Source: an uncultured Aggregatibacter sp. (GTDB lineage: Bacteria > Pseudomonadota > Gammaproteobacteria > Enterobacterales > Pasteurellaceae). From it: a DNA stretch of 11,393 nt. Below are positions 1 to 4,964 of this stretch, in pieces. How positions within the stretch are numbered: the first letter of the stretch is position 1; the number at the start of each line of letters is the position of its first letter. The position numbers and the translations under genes were made by a program. Where the stretch lies: the NCBI RefSeq assembly GCF_901873365.1, contig NZ_CABFLM010000077.1:1-11393 (forward strand), in the 5' to 3' direction. The notes under the pieces were generated by a model. The model was not told the origin of the DNA, searched no databases, and saw only the letters and a list, made by a program, of their open reading frames with translations.

Positions 1-797
1 CTCTTTAGTTTCTTATTTTCCTCTTTGATTTTTAAATACGCTTTATATATGTCTTCTTGATCTTTTTCTTTTTTCTGCTTTATTTTTGTAGATTCTTGGA
101 CGTAGTCATCAACATTTCTAAGAATAAAATCAATTTTTTCTTTCTGAATGTAAACATCATTTACAAAATCTAAGGTTAGATCATTTAAAATACCATCATT
201 AAAAGTTACTTCCATCTTTGAAATATAATATTCAAGAACACAATCATCTGGGCAAAATTTACAATCTACTAAATCATATTTCATTGTGAATTTATTTCTA
301 AAATTTGATAACGTCAGATTTTCCTTGTTAAGCTTTAATCCGCCATTTCCAAAAAAATTGAAGTAACCTGAAAAATCTGTTATCTCTCGTAAAACAAAAT
401 TTTCTGTATTTCTTGATGTGAAATAATTTTCATAATATGAAAATTTAATAACTCCTTTTAGATTAAACTCATCAATATTACATATTTTATTTGTATACTC
501 TGTATCTACATTTTTATAATCATTTGACTCTTCAGGATATAAATATCCAAACTTTCCAGAAATATCACAGCATGAAAGATAAAAATCAAAATTATCCTTA
601 TGAATAGGTTTTATTCCTTTGCCCATTGAAAGCAAATTGTTAGAAAATGAAAAATGAACAAATAATGCTACATCATAATGTTCATAAAATAATAACAACA
701 ATTTTTCTAAATCAAGCTTTTTATTGTAACATTTTTCGTATTCTTCCATTAAGTAACTGACTGGCAAAACGTTACAATCAAATTGCGCATCATTCAT
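1..797 (-). CDS. Unknown AT-rich element gene, N-terminal 265 residues, runs off left edge
   Basis: An uninterrupted frame starts at ATG 797-795 and stays open to base 1, so the stop lies outside the window. The start is preceded by AAGGA eight bases upstream and by a good sigma-70-like promoter at 832-859. I do not recognise the protein. It begins MNDAQFDCNVLPVSYLMEEY, has no obvious signal peptide or membrane segment, and is rich in Phe, Tyr, Asn, Asp and Lys. A cysteine cluster, CKFCPDDC, sits near residue 190. The last visible 35 residues are Lys/Glu/Gln-rich and probably form a coiled coil. It is separated from the satellite operon by a terminator and has its own promoter, which suits an accessory or cargo gene such as an immunity or defence gene. 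That role is only inferred from position; nothing in the sequence proves it. Confidence 0.8.
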   Translation of the reverse strand, partial: MNDAQFDCNVLPVSYLMEEYEKCYNKKLDLEKLLLLFYEHYDVALFVHFSFSNNLLSMGKGIKPIHKDNFDFYLSCCDISGKFGYLYPEESNDYKNVDTEYTNKICNIDEFNLKGVIKFSYYENYFTSRNTENFVLREITDFSGYFNFFGNGGLKLNKENLTLSNFRNKFTMKYDLVDCKFCPDDCVLEYYISKMEVTFNDGILNDLTLDFVNDVYIQKEKIDFILRNVDDYVQESTKIKQKKEKDQEDIYKAYLKIKEENKKLK

Positions 798-822
798 AAA
801 ATGAGTCCTTATAGTGTGTATT

Positions 823-888
823 TATACAGTTATTATACAGCCTTTACGACGTTTTCCAATACTGTATATTATCTTCTAACACTGTCTA
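823..888. repeat. Operator-like array of four TATACAGT-type octamers
   Basis: On the plus strand TATACAGT (823-830) and TATACAGC (834-841) are followed by the inverted forms ACTGTATA (861-868) and ACTGTCTA (881-888). Two copies lie on the -10 side and two upstream of the -35 of the promoter at 832-859. This spacing and symmetry resemble binding sites for a dimeric repressor. The regulator is not identified. The spacing does not match a LexA box (CTG-N10-CAG). Confidence 0.4.
832..859 (-). promoter_or_regulatory. Sigma-70-like promoter of the leftmost gene
   Basis: Reading the minus strand, TTGGAA (859-854) is followed after 16 bases by a perfect TATAAT (837-832). The predicted start of transcription is near 825, giving a leader of about 28 bases before the ATG at 797. 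The octamers of the neighbouring operator-like array overlap the -10 element, so this promoter is probably repressed or otherwise controlled. Confidence 0.6.
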
Positions 889-893
889 TTTCA

Positions 894-926
894 GGCAAAA
901 AAATAGCCGGTTTTTTACCCGGCTGG
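894..926 (-). terminator. Rho-independent terminator of the satellite operon
   Basis: On the minus strand AGCCGG (924-919), an 8-base loop and CCGGCT (910-905) are followed by A and a run of seven T (903-897). This lies 58 bases past the stop codon of the 230-aa gene and ends the 2557-984 operon before the independent leftmost gene. Confidence 0.85.
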
Positions 927-983
927 TTTGTATCAACATTTATTTTCCCATTGCCTCCAATGCCCCGGCAAAGTCACCCTGGT

Positions 984-1676
984 TTATTCTCCTTTCTTTG
1001 CTAATTGAGTTAACTCTGTAATTCGGTTTTGGCGTTGCATTGTAGCTGAATAACTATGGCCAAATGCAATATGATAGCCCTCAATATTCAGTTTTGTTGC
1101 CGGAATATCGGTCAGTTTATCTTTCAGCTTTGTCGAAACAATACTGAGAAATTGCTCCCGAATATCTAACGCACTTGTTATATTTACGGATTCGTTACTC
1201 TGTGAGGAATTTCTAAAGATTTTGAATAGGAGGTTGAAAGGTGGTATCACATCCTCACTTAATTCATTAAGATAAGCCTCGAAATACATATCAAAGAAAC
1301 GAATATAACAATGTTTTAATTCTTCTGCTTTGTTGTGATAATCCGTGAGAATAATCAATTCTTTGTTTATTTCTGTTTTCTCTACGGCTCGTCTAATTGC
1401 TGCAATTTTTCGGCTATTTGAATTGATTTTGTCTGAATATTCATCAAAGTGAGAAAAATCAATTTCCCCGTCACTGGTTGACGTCATATTATCAATATTG
1501 CTTTGTAACTCGTTATTCTCCGCCTCTAAGGCCGCAATCATTTTTTTATTGCGGTCAAGGTTATTTGTAATAGTCAGTAAGTTATCCTGAATTGCATTAA
1601 ACTCACTCAACACAGTTCCTGCACGTGCTTTAAGTGCTTCTAATGCGTGATTCTGTTCTGTGTCTTTCAAAAACAT
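984..1676 (-). CDS. Coiled-coil protein of satellite late operon, unknown function
   Basis: This 230-residue protein is the last gene of a three-gene minus-strand operon. Its ATG lies three bases after the stop codon of the AlpA-type gene and is preceded by GGAG at a 6-base spacing, so translation is probably coupled. Residues 1-65 and 80-120 look like long amphipathic helices (for example KKMIAALEAENNELQSNIDN), suggesting coiled coils. There is no signal peptide or membrane segment. I do not recognise the family with certainty. In phage P4 the comparable late-operon position holds psu, a helical protein that suppresses Rho termination and decorates the capsid. The size and helical character here would allow a Psu-like role, but I see no alignable signature, so that remains a guess. 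A good reading-frame tail lies just after the stop in the -1 frame. Confidence 0.8.
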   Translation of the reverse strand: MFLKDTEQNHALEALKARAGTVLSEFNAIQDNLLTITNNLDRNKKMIAALEAENNELQSNIDNMTSTSDGEIDFSHFDEYSDKINSNSRKIAAIRRAVEKTEINKELIILTDYHNKAEELKHCYIRFFDMYFEAYLNELSEDVIPPFNLLFKIFRNSSQSNESVNITSALDIREQFLSIVSTKLKDKLTDIPATKLNIEGYHIAFGHSYSATMQRQNRITELTQLAKKGE

Positions 1677-1679
1677 TTT

Positions 1680-1886
1680 TTACTCCGTTTGGTTTCGTTG
1701 GTTGATTTTTTCCTGCATCCATTCCATTATTTCACTTTCCAGCCATACGACATTTTTTGCGCCGATAGAAATATTTTTAGGGAATGTTCCATTTTTCATT
1801 CTTAGGTAAATATTCGCGCGTTTTAGCCCTGTTCGGCTCATAACCTCATCAAGTCTTATAAAGCGTTCTTGTTTAGATTCCGTCAT
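1680..1886 (-). CDS. AlpA/Vis-family DNA-binding regulator or excisionase
   Basis: A 68-residue protein with the winged helix-turn-helix pattern of the AlpA family: an N-terminal FIRLDEVMSRTGLKRANIYL recognition region (about residues 9-28), then FPKNISIGAKNVVWLESEIMEWM (33-55), the usual strand and anchoring helix. Family members act as directionality factors or as transcriptional regulators of the integrase of P4-like elements (Vis in P4, AlpA in CP4-57). The start is well fixed: AGGGA lies about five bases before an ATG that overlaps the TGA stop of the upstream gpS-like gene (ATGA), a translational coupling signal. Its stop is 3 bases before the next ATG. Being sandwiched between a morphogenesis gene and another late gene is unusual, because such genes are usually early and self-standing. 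It may link excision to the late phase. Confidence 0.88.
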   Translation of the reverse strand: MTESKQERFIRLDEVMSRTGLKRANIYLRMKNGTFPKNISIGAKNVVWLESEIMEWMQEKINQRNQTE

Positions 1887-2557
1887 TCTTTCCCTATAAC
1901 TTCTAATACAATATTTCGCATAATTTCCGCGTTAATAGTTTGTCTTTCATCTAAAAACGGTCTTTTTGTGGTTGGAATAATCCAAGATTTTAGCCCTCTA
2001 CCTTTCCCGGTATTCATCATTTTTCTAATGATTACACCAGCTTGATCTATGGTGAGTTTGCTCTTAATTTCTTTGATTGTCGCATTTTTCCATTTAGTTC
2101 TACCTGTTTTAGTTCTTCCAACTGGAATACGATAACCTAAATCTTTTAATTTTTTTGCCTGTCTGCTAGTGCACGGTTCTGAATTTGCCCTCCTATCTTT
2201 AAAATCACTAACATTAAAATGGTTATCTAATCCGTATTGATGTTCAGCGGCTATACGTGCCGTTTTATTAAGCTTAAAATATAACCGCCCCTTTTTGTTA
2301 TCACCTTCAACACTTAACTTTTTAGCAATACTCCTTAACATTTTATAATTGCCATGCTTTCTAGGTTTCCATCTTAAGCCGGTTGGCGTCATTTGATTGG
2401 AGGTCTTATCTTTAGTTATATCTTTCATTCTCCGCAATGTTTGAATAATGATTTTTTTCTTTTCCTTATCCGGAAGCATTAATAGCTCAATATCTTTTTT
2501 AAAATCGTTAAATGCTTTTGGGTTGATTCCCATTCTTAAAAGACGTTTTTCCTGCAT
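1883..2557 (-). CDS. Phage virion morphogenesis (P2 gpS / tail completion) family protein
   Basis: 224 residues, resembling the Phage_tail_S / gpS family, whose members complete tails or connect head and tail in P2- and Mu-type phages. Visible family marks are TPTGLRWKPRK (57-67), the hallmark IAAEHQYGL (102-110), TSRQAKKLKDLGYRIP (130-145), LTIDQAGVIIRKM (168-180) and WIIPTTKRPFL (192-202), which corresponds to the usual C-terminal arginine/proline segment. It has no signal peptide and is strongly basic. Compared with P2 gpS (about 150 residues) it carries the longer central insert seen in Pasteurellaceae homologues and an extra C-terminal helix. It is first in the operon, with AGAGG about 10 bases before the ATG, and lies downstream of a candidate Ogr/Delta-dependent promoter. 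No other structural gene is nearby, so in this element it may adapt or hijack helper phage particles. Family assignment is from recalled motifs, not a search. Confidence 0.78.
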   Translation of the reverse strand: MQEKRLLRMGINPKAFNDFKKDIELLMLPDKEKKKIIIQTLRRMKDITKDKTSNQMTPTGLRWKPRKHGNYKMLRSIAKKLSVEGDNKKGRLYFKLNKTARIAAEHQYGLDNHFNVSDFKDRRANSEPCTSRQAKKLKDLGYRIPVGRTKTGRTKWKNATIKEIKSKLTIDQAGVIIRKMMNTGKGRGLKSWIIPTTKRPFLDERQTINAEIMRNIVLEVIGKE

Positions 2558-2622
2558 TATTTTATTGCCTCTTAGAAAATCAGACTGTATTAGGTAAAAT
2601 TAGATCTTATTTGATTTACTAA

Positions 2623-2682
2623 ATGTTAGTGGAAGGTGTGAGAGAATTCATTAAAGTTAAAGTGTGATAGGCGTTATGACAC
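2623..2682 (-). promoter_or_regulatory. Candidate Ogr/Delta-dependent late promoter of the gpS-like operon
   Basis: An imperfect 21-base dyad, GTGT-N-ATA-N5-TAT-N-ACAC, spans 2662-2682. Reading the minus strand it is followed 33 bases later by TAACAT (2628-2623), a reasonable -10 hexamer with no good -35. The predicted start of transcription is near 2616, putting the dyad centre (2672) at about -56. P2 and P4 late promoters are known to carry a dyad of type TGT-N12-ACA centred near -55, bound by Ogr or Delta. Here the spacing is N13, one base longer. The activator gene sits just across the intergenic region. Confidence 0.5.
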
Positions 2683-2730
2683 GATGAAAGGAATTTTTGT
2701 ATATTTATCGTTCAATCAAAGAAGGGACGC

Positions 2731-3020
2731 CGCGTAAAATTTCACGTCACGTAAAATCCACTTCCTCCCCCGCCGATTTTAGGGGTATTTTTCATCATTT
2801 TTCAGTTAATTTTCACTCTTTATTTAATGTAACTTATTGATCTAAATAATATAAACTTAAAATCTTTACATTTTCTTAACTGTAAAAATTTCACGTTTTT
2901 TCAGTGTTTTTCAGTTAAGGAATGAGTGAATTTTATTGATATAAACTATAGTTTGTTGATTTATAATGCTTTTTCTAATTTTACGTGAGGCAATTCATTA
3001 AAAAATTATTTCAGTTAAGG
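2731..3020. repeat. Two interleaved families of short repeats in the 470-base divergent gap
   Basis: The gap 2558-3027 has no gene. Its right half holds two motif families. Family A is TTTCAGTTAAGG at 2909-2920 and, identical and exactly 100 bases on, at 3009-3020; a variant TTTTTCAGTTAA lies at 2798-2809, a half copy TTTTTCAGT at 2897-2905, and an inverted CTTAACTG at 2875-2882 that pairs with CAGTTAAG at 2912-2919. Family B is GTAAAATTTCACGT at 2734-2747, CACGTAAAAT at 2748-2757, GTAAAAATTTCACGT at 2882-2896 and an inverted AATTTTACGTGA at 2977-2988. These may be binding sites for an element regulator or replication initiator. The last family A copy overlaps the ribosome binding site of the activator gene. 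Confidence 0.6.
2936..2967 (+). promoter_or_regulatory. Possible promoter of the Ogr/Delta-like gene
   Basis: A perfect TATAAT lies at 2962-2967, 61 bases before the GTG start. A TTGATA element at 2936-2941 precedes it, but the 20-base spacer is longer than ideal, so the -35 is doubtful and an activator may be needed. Repeat family copies flank it on both sides (2909-2920 and 2977-2988), consistent with control. Confidence 0.35.
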
Positions 3021-3027
3021 GGGAAAA

Positions 3028-3309
3028 GTGAGAGTATTAAGAGTAAATTGCAATATCTGTAAAAGTGATTGTGTGATAAATCGAACAGAACGAATTCATG
3101 AGGATCTAAGCCGCCTATATTGTTCCTGCAAGAATGAAGACTGTAAGCATAAATTTGTTTTAAACATGGAATTTAGCCATTCAACACGGGCAAGTGATCT
3201 AAAAAAAGACGAAATTTTAAAAACACTTCTAAACCAATTGCCCGAAACGAATAAACAGGAAATTATCCAGTTTCTACAAAATACTATGAATGGATATGAG
3301 CGGACTTAA
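3028..3309 (+). CDS. Ogr/Delta-type zinc-finger late transcription activator
   Basis: A 93-residue protein with the zinc-binding pattern of P2 Ogr and P4 Delta. Cysteines at residues 8 and 11 (C-x2-C), then 22 residues, then 34 and 39 (C-x4-C) reproduce the Ogr spacing exactly, and KFVLNMEFSHSTRAS after the finger matches the family's FV-x-FSHT-like segment. These small proteins bind a dyad near -55 and contact the RNA polymerase alpha subunit to turn on phage or satellite late genes. The start is GTG, since the next internal methionine would cut off the finger. AAGGGGG lies only four bases upstream. The gene is convergent with the integrase, and their 3' ends overlap by 26 bases. It is divergent from the gpS-like operon, its likely target. 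C-terminal residues 57-93 are probably helical. No enzyme function is expected. Confidence 0.9.
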   Translation: MRVLRVNCNICKSDCVINRTERIHEDLSRLYCSCKNEDCKHKFVLNMEFSHSTRASDLKKDEILKTLLNQLPETNKQEIIQFLQNTMNGYERT

Positions 3310-4504
3310 TCGCCTCTATTTTGCATTTTTCAACGTAATCGCCCCAAACATTCATAATCTCCTGCCTAGAACGCCATTTTTTTGATTTATCGTAGGCGGC
3401 GCGAACCTTACCCCGATTTTCATGAGATAAACAAAGCTCAATTGCCTCCGATGAAAACACATCAAGATCATGAAGATAAGTACTGGCAATGGAGCGTAAA
3501 CCATGCGCAACCAACAACCCTTTAAATCCCATACGTTTTAACGCCACATTCGCTGCCTGAGTGCTCATAGGTTTATTGTACGGTGCGGAATAAGTCGCAA
3601 AAACATATTTCCGATTAAAAGTGTATTGCTTCATTTGCTCCAAGATATTTAAAGCTTGCGGAGAAAGTGGGACGCTATGCGGACGTTTACCGCCTTTCAT
3701 CCGTTCCGCCGGGATATGTAATGCTTTAGCTTTCCAATCAATATCCGTCCATTCCACTTGAACAGCCTCAGCCGGGCGCAAAATCGTTAACAATTGCCAT
3801 TCAATCAAAAGGGCCGTCGGTTTTTGCACGTTTGCGTTATTCAATACCCGGAAAAGTGTAGGCAATTCTTCAGGTTTAATGGTTGGCTGATTTTTCGATT
3901 GAATGTAGTTAAATTCATCATGAACTTTCCGAAATGGATTCTTAACGATCAATTCCTCATCCTCTGCCATCTGAAAAATCTGACCCAACGCAATATTAAT
4001 CTTATAAAGCGTATTTGAGTTTTTGAGTGGCAGCAGTGTTGGCGAAAAGGTTTTTAAATTGGCTTCCGTAATCAGAATGGATGCTAAAGTAGGGAATAAA
4101 TGCAATTCTACGCGTCTAAATGCCTCATTAATGGTGTCGCTTTTGAATTTACCTTGTGCTAACCGCTTATCACGCCATAAGCGCGCTAAATCGGCAAATG
4201 TCATCATATCTTCAAGCGGTTTATTTTGTTCCTTGCGATAAACATTAGGATCGATATTGCGTAAGAGTAGTCTTCGGTATTCCTGCGCCATTTCTCGTGC
4301 ATAAGAAAGCGACAAATCAGGATAATTTCCAAGGCTAATTTTTTTATGTTTTCTTAAAAACTTATAGGCAAAATACCAAACTTTAGATCCATTAGGAAAA
4401 ACGCGAATATATAAGCCCTTACTGTCTGATTTTGTATATTCTTTATCCAATGGTTTGAGGTTTTTCAACGTAGTATCGCTCAAAGGTTTAACAAATTTGC
4501 TCAT
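3284..4504 (-). CDS. P4-type tyrosine recombinase integrase
   Basis: 406 residues, the full length usual for P4-family integrases. Residues 5-95 form the N-terminal arm-binding domain (DUF4102 type, with KEYTKSDSKGLYIRVFPNGSK). Residues about 100-200 are the core-binding SAM-like domain. The catalytic domain follows with all expected residues: R243 in ILRPAEAV, K270 in ERMKGGK, H334-x-x-R337 in HGLRSIAST, H361 in LSHENRGK and the nucleophile Y371 in RAAYDKS. It therefore looks active. It cuts and rejoins DNA at a tRNA 3' end, here the tRNA-Ser about 215 bases upstream. The ATG at 4504-4502 has only a weak AGGG ten bases upstream. Inverted and direct repeats just upstream may serve as arm sites or for autoregulation. 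Its 3' end overlaps that of the zinc-finger gene on the other strand. Its base composition is closer to the backbone than that of the other element genes, suggesting a mosaic. Confidence 0.96.
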   Translation of the reverse strand: MSKFVKPLSDTTLKNLKPLDKEYTKSDSKGLYIRVFPNGSKVWYFAYKFLRKHKKISLGNYPDLSLSYAREMAQEYRRLLLRNIDPNVYRKEQNKPLEDMMTFADLARLWRDKRLAQGKFKSDTINEAFRRVELHLFPTLASILITEANLKTFSPTLLPLKNSNTLYKINIALGQIFQMAEDEELIVKNPFRKVHDEFNYIQSKNQPTIKPEELPTLFRVLNNANVQKPTALLIEWQLLTILRPAEAVQVEWTDIDWKAKALHIPAERMKGGKRPHSVPLSPQALNILEQMKQYTFNRKYVFATYSAPYNKPMSTQAANVALKRMGFKGLLVAHGLRSIASTYLHDLDVFSSEAIELCLSHENRGKVRAAYDKSKKWRSRQEIMNVWGDYVEKCKIEAIKSAHIHS

Positions 4505-4542
4505 ATTCTTTTAACCCTATGATTTAAAAGGAAGTATTAGCA

Positions 4543-4599
4543 TTTTAGATCCCACTAAAATTCGAAAAAATTTACTGGGAGTTAAATTGGGATCTAAAA
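4543..4599. repeat. 12-base perfect inverted repeat upstream of the integrase
   Basis: TTTTAGATCCCA (4543-4554) is mirrored by TGGGATCTAAAA (4588-4599) with 33 bases between. It sits 38-95 bases upstream of the integrase ATG, over its probable promoter. It could be an operator for integrase autoregulation or a pair of arm-type integrase sites. It is too long-looped and T-poor to be a convincing terminator. Confidence 0.6.
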
Positions 4600-4676
4600 C
4601 GCGTGAATAAAAGCAATCAAAAATAAACAGTATGGAACGTTAAAAAACAATAACTAATTGAATTTACAGGGAGTTA
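4571..4676 (+). repeat. Direct repeat TTTAC(T/A)GGGAGTTA, candidate integrase arm sites
   Basis: TTTACTGGGAGTTA (4571-4584) recurs as TTTACAGGGAGTTA (4663-4676) with one mismatch, 92 bases apart. Both lie between the integrase start and the tRNA end, where arm-type binding sites of P4-like integrases are expected. The first copy is inside the loop of the 12-base inverted repeat. The role is inferred from position only. Confidence 0.45.
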
Positions 4677-4718
4677 TGTTAGAAAATGAACGTCGGCGAA
4701 CGTTATTGAATTGAATAA

Positions 4719-4735
4719 TGGCGGTGAGAGGGGGA
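4719..4735. other. Predicted attachment site (att) within the tRNA-Ser 3' end
   Basis: P4-type integrases recombine at the 3' part of tRNA genes, and the element abuts exactly this end of tRNA-Ser, leaving the tRNA whole including its CCA. The core boundaries cannot be fixed because the second copy lies outside the window; no duplicate of the tRNA 3' sequence was found in bases 1-4718. Confidence 0.5.
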
Positions 4736-4808
4736 TTCGAACCCCCGATGCAGTTTCCCACATACACGCTTTCCAGGCGTGCTCCTTCAACCACTCGGAC
4801 ATCTCACC
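4719..4808 (-). tRNA. tRNA-Ser (anticodon GGA)
   Basis: On the minus strand GGTGAGA (4808-4802) pairs with TCTCACC (4729-4723), followed by discriminator G and an encoded CCA (4721-4719). The anticodon stem CACGC/GCGTG encloses the loop CTGGAAA, giving anticodon GGA for serine UCC/UCU codons. The GGGGG-TTCGAAT-CCCCC T arm and a long variable arm (TATGTGGGAAACTGCATC region) make the 90-base class II form expected for serine. It is the integration target of the neighbouring element and remains intact. Confidence 0.97.
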
Positions 4809-4825
4809 GTGATTAGGACGTGCGA

Positions 4826-4854
4826 ACTATAAGGATTTCATTGAGTTTCGTCAA
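4826..4854 (-). promoter_or_regulatory. Promoter of tRNA-Ser
   Basis: On the minus strand TTGACG (4854-4849) and TATAGT (4831-4826) are separated by the ideal 17 bases. The predicted start lies near 4819, about 11 bases before the mature tRNA, and is followed by a G/C-containing stretch as usual for stable RNA promoters. Confidence 0.75.
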
Positions 4855-4964
4855 GTATTTTTGTAATTTTGTCGTTCATAAGATAAAAATTTCACCAATA
4901 ATCGGGTAAAATAAGCGTCCATTCAGGATTATCCCACTCAATTTTTTATCCGCTATTATTCATT

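Larger units (their letters stand above)
1..4735. mobile_element. Right portion of an integrated P4-like phage satellite at tRNA-Ser
   Basis: This stretch carries a P4-type integrase beside the 3' end of a tRNA gene, an AlpA-type DNA-binding protein, an Ogr/Delta zinc-finger activator and a gpS-like virion morphogenesis protein, all visible in the translations. That combination is typical of P4-like satellites and related phage-inducible islands, which use a helper phage's particles. The sequence is clearly more AT-rich than the backbone to the right, and no uptake signal sequence was found in it. No terminase, major capsid, portal or tail-fibre gene is present in the window, and neither is a primase or helicase. 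The left end and the second attachment site lie outside the window, so it could also be the end of a larger prophage. The right boundary is inferred from the tRNA and integrase positions. Confidence 0.72.

Noticed and set aside
823..888. LexA (SOS) box in the array upstream of the leftmost gene
   Set aside because: CTGT and ACAG halves are present but never in the CTG-N10-CAG spacing.
942..990. 14-codon GTG-started frame after the 230-aa gene with AAAGGAG upstream
   Set aside because: The Shine-Dalgarno is about 11 bases from the GTG and the peptide is tiny; the -1 frame tail is the better explanation of this stretch.
783..1004. Plus-strand frame of 73 codons across the terminator region
   Set aside because: It runs through the operator-like array, the terminator stem and a Phe/Tyr/Pro-rich low-quality sequence; no plausible start signal.
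2558..3027. CRISPR array in the repeat-rich intergenic region
   Set aside because: Repeats are only 9-15 bases, irregularly spaced and in both orientations, with no uniform spacers or cas genes.
3794..4241. Two plus-strand frames (74 and 72 codons) within the integrase gene
   Set aside because: Antisense shadows of the integrase, which has all catalytic residues intact.
4543..4599. Intrinsic terminator in the inverted repeat near the integrase
   Set aside because: The 33-base loop and lack of a T run do not fit; position upstream of the integrase suits an operator or arm site.
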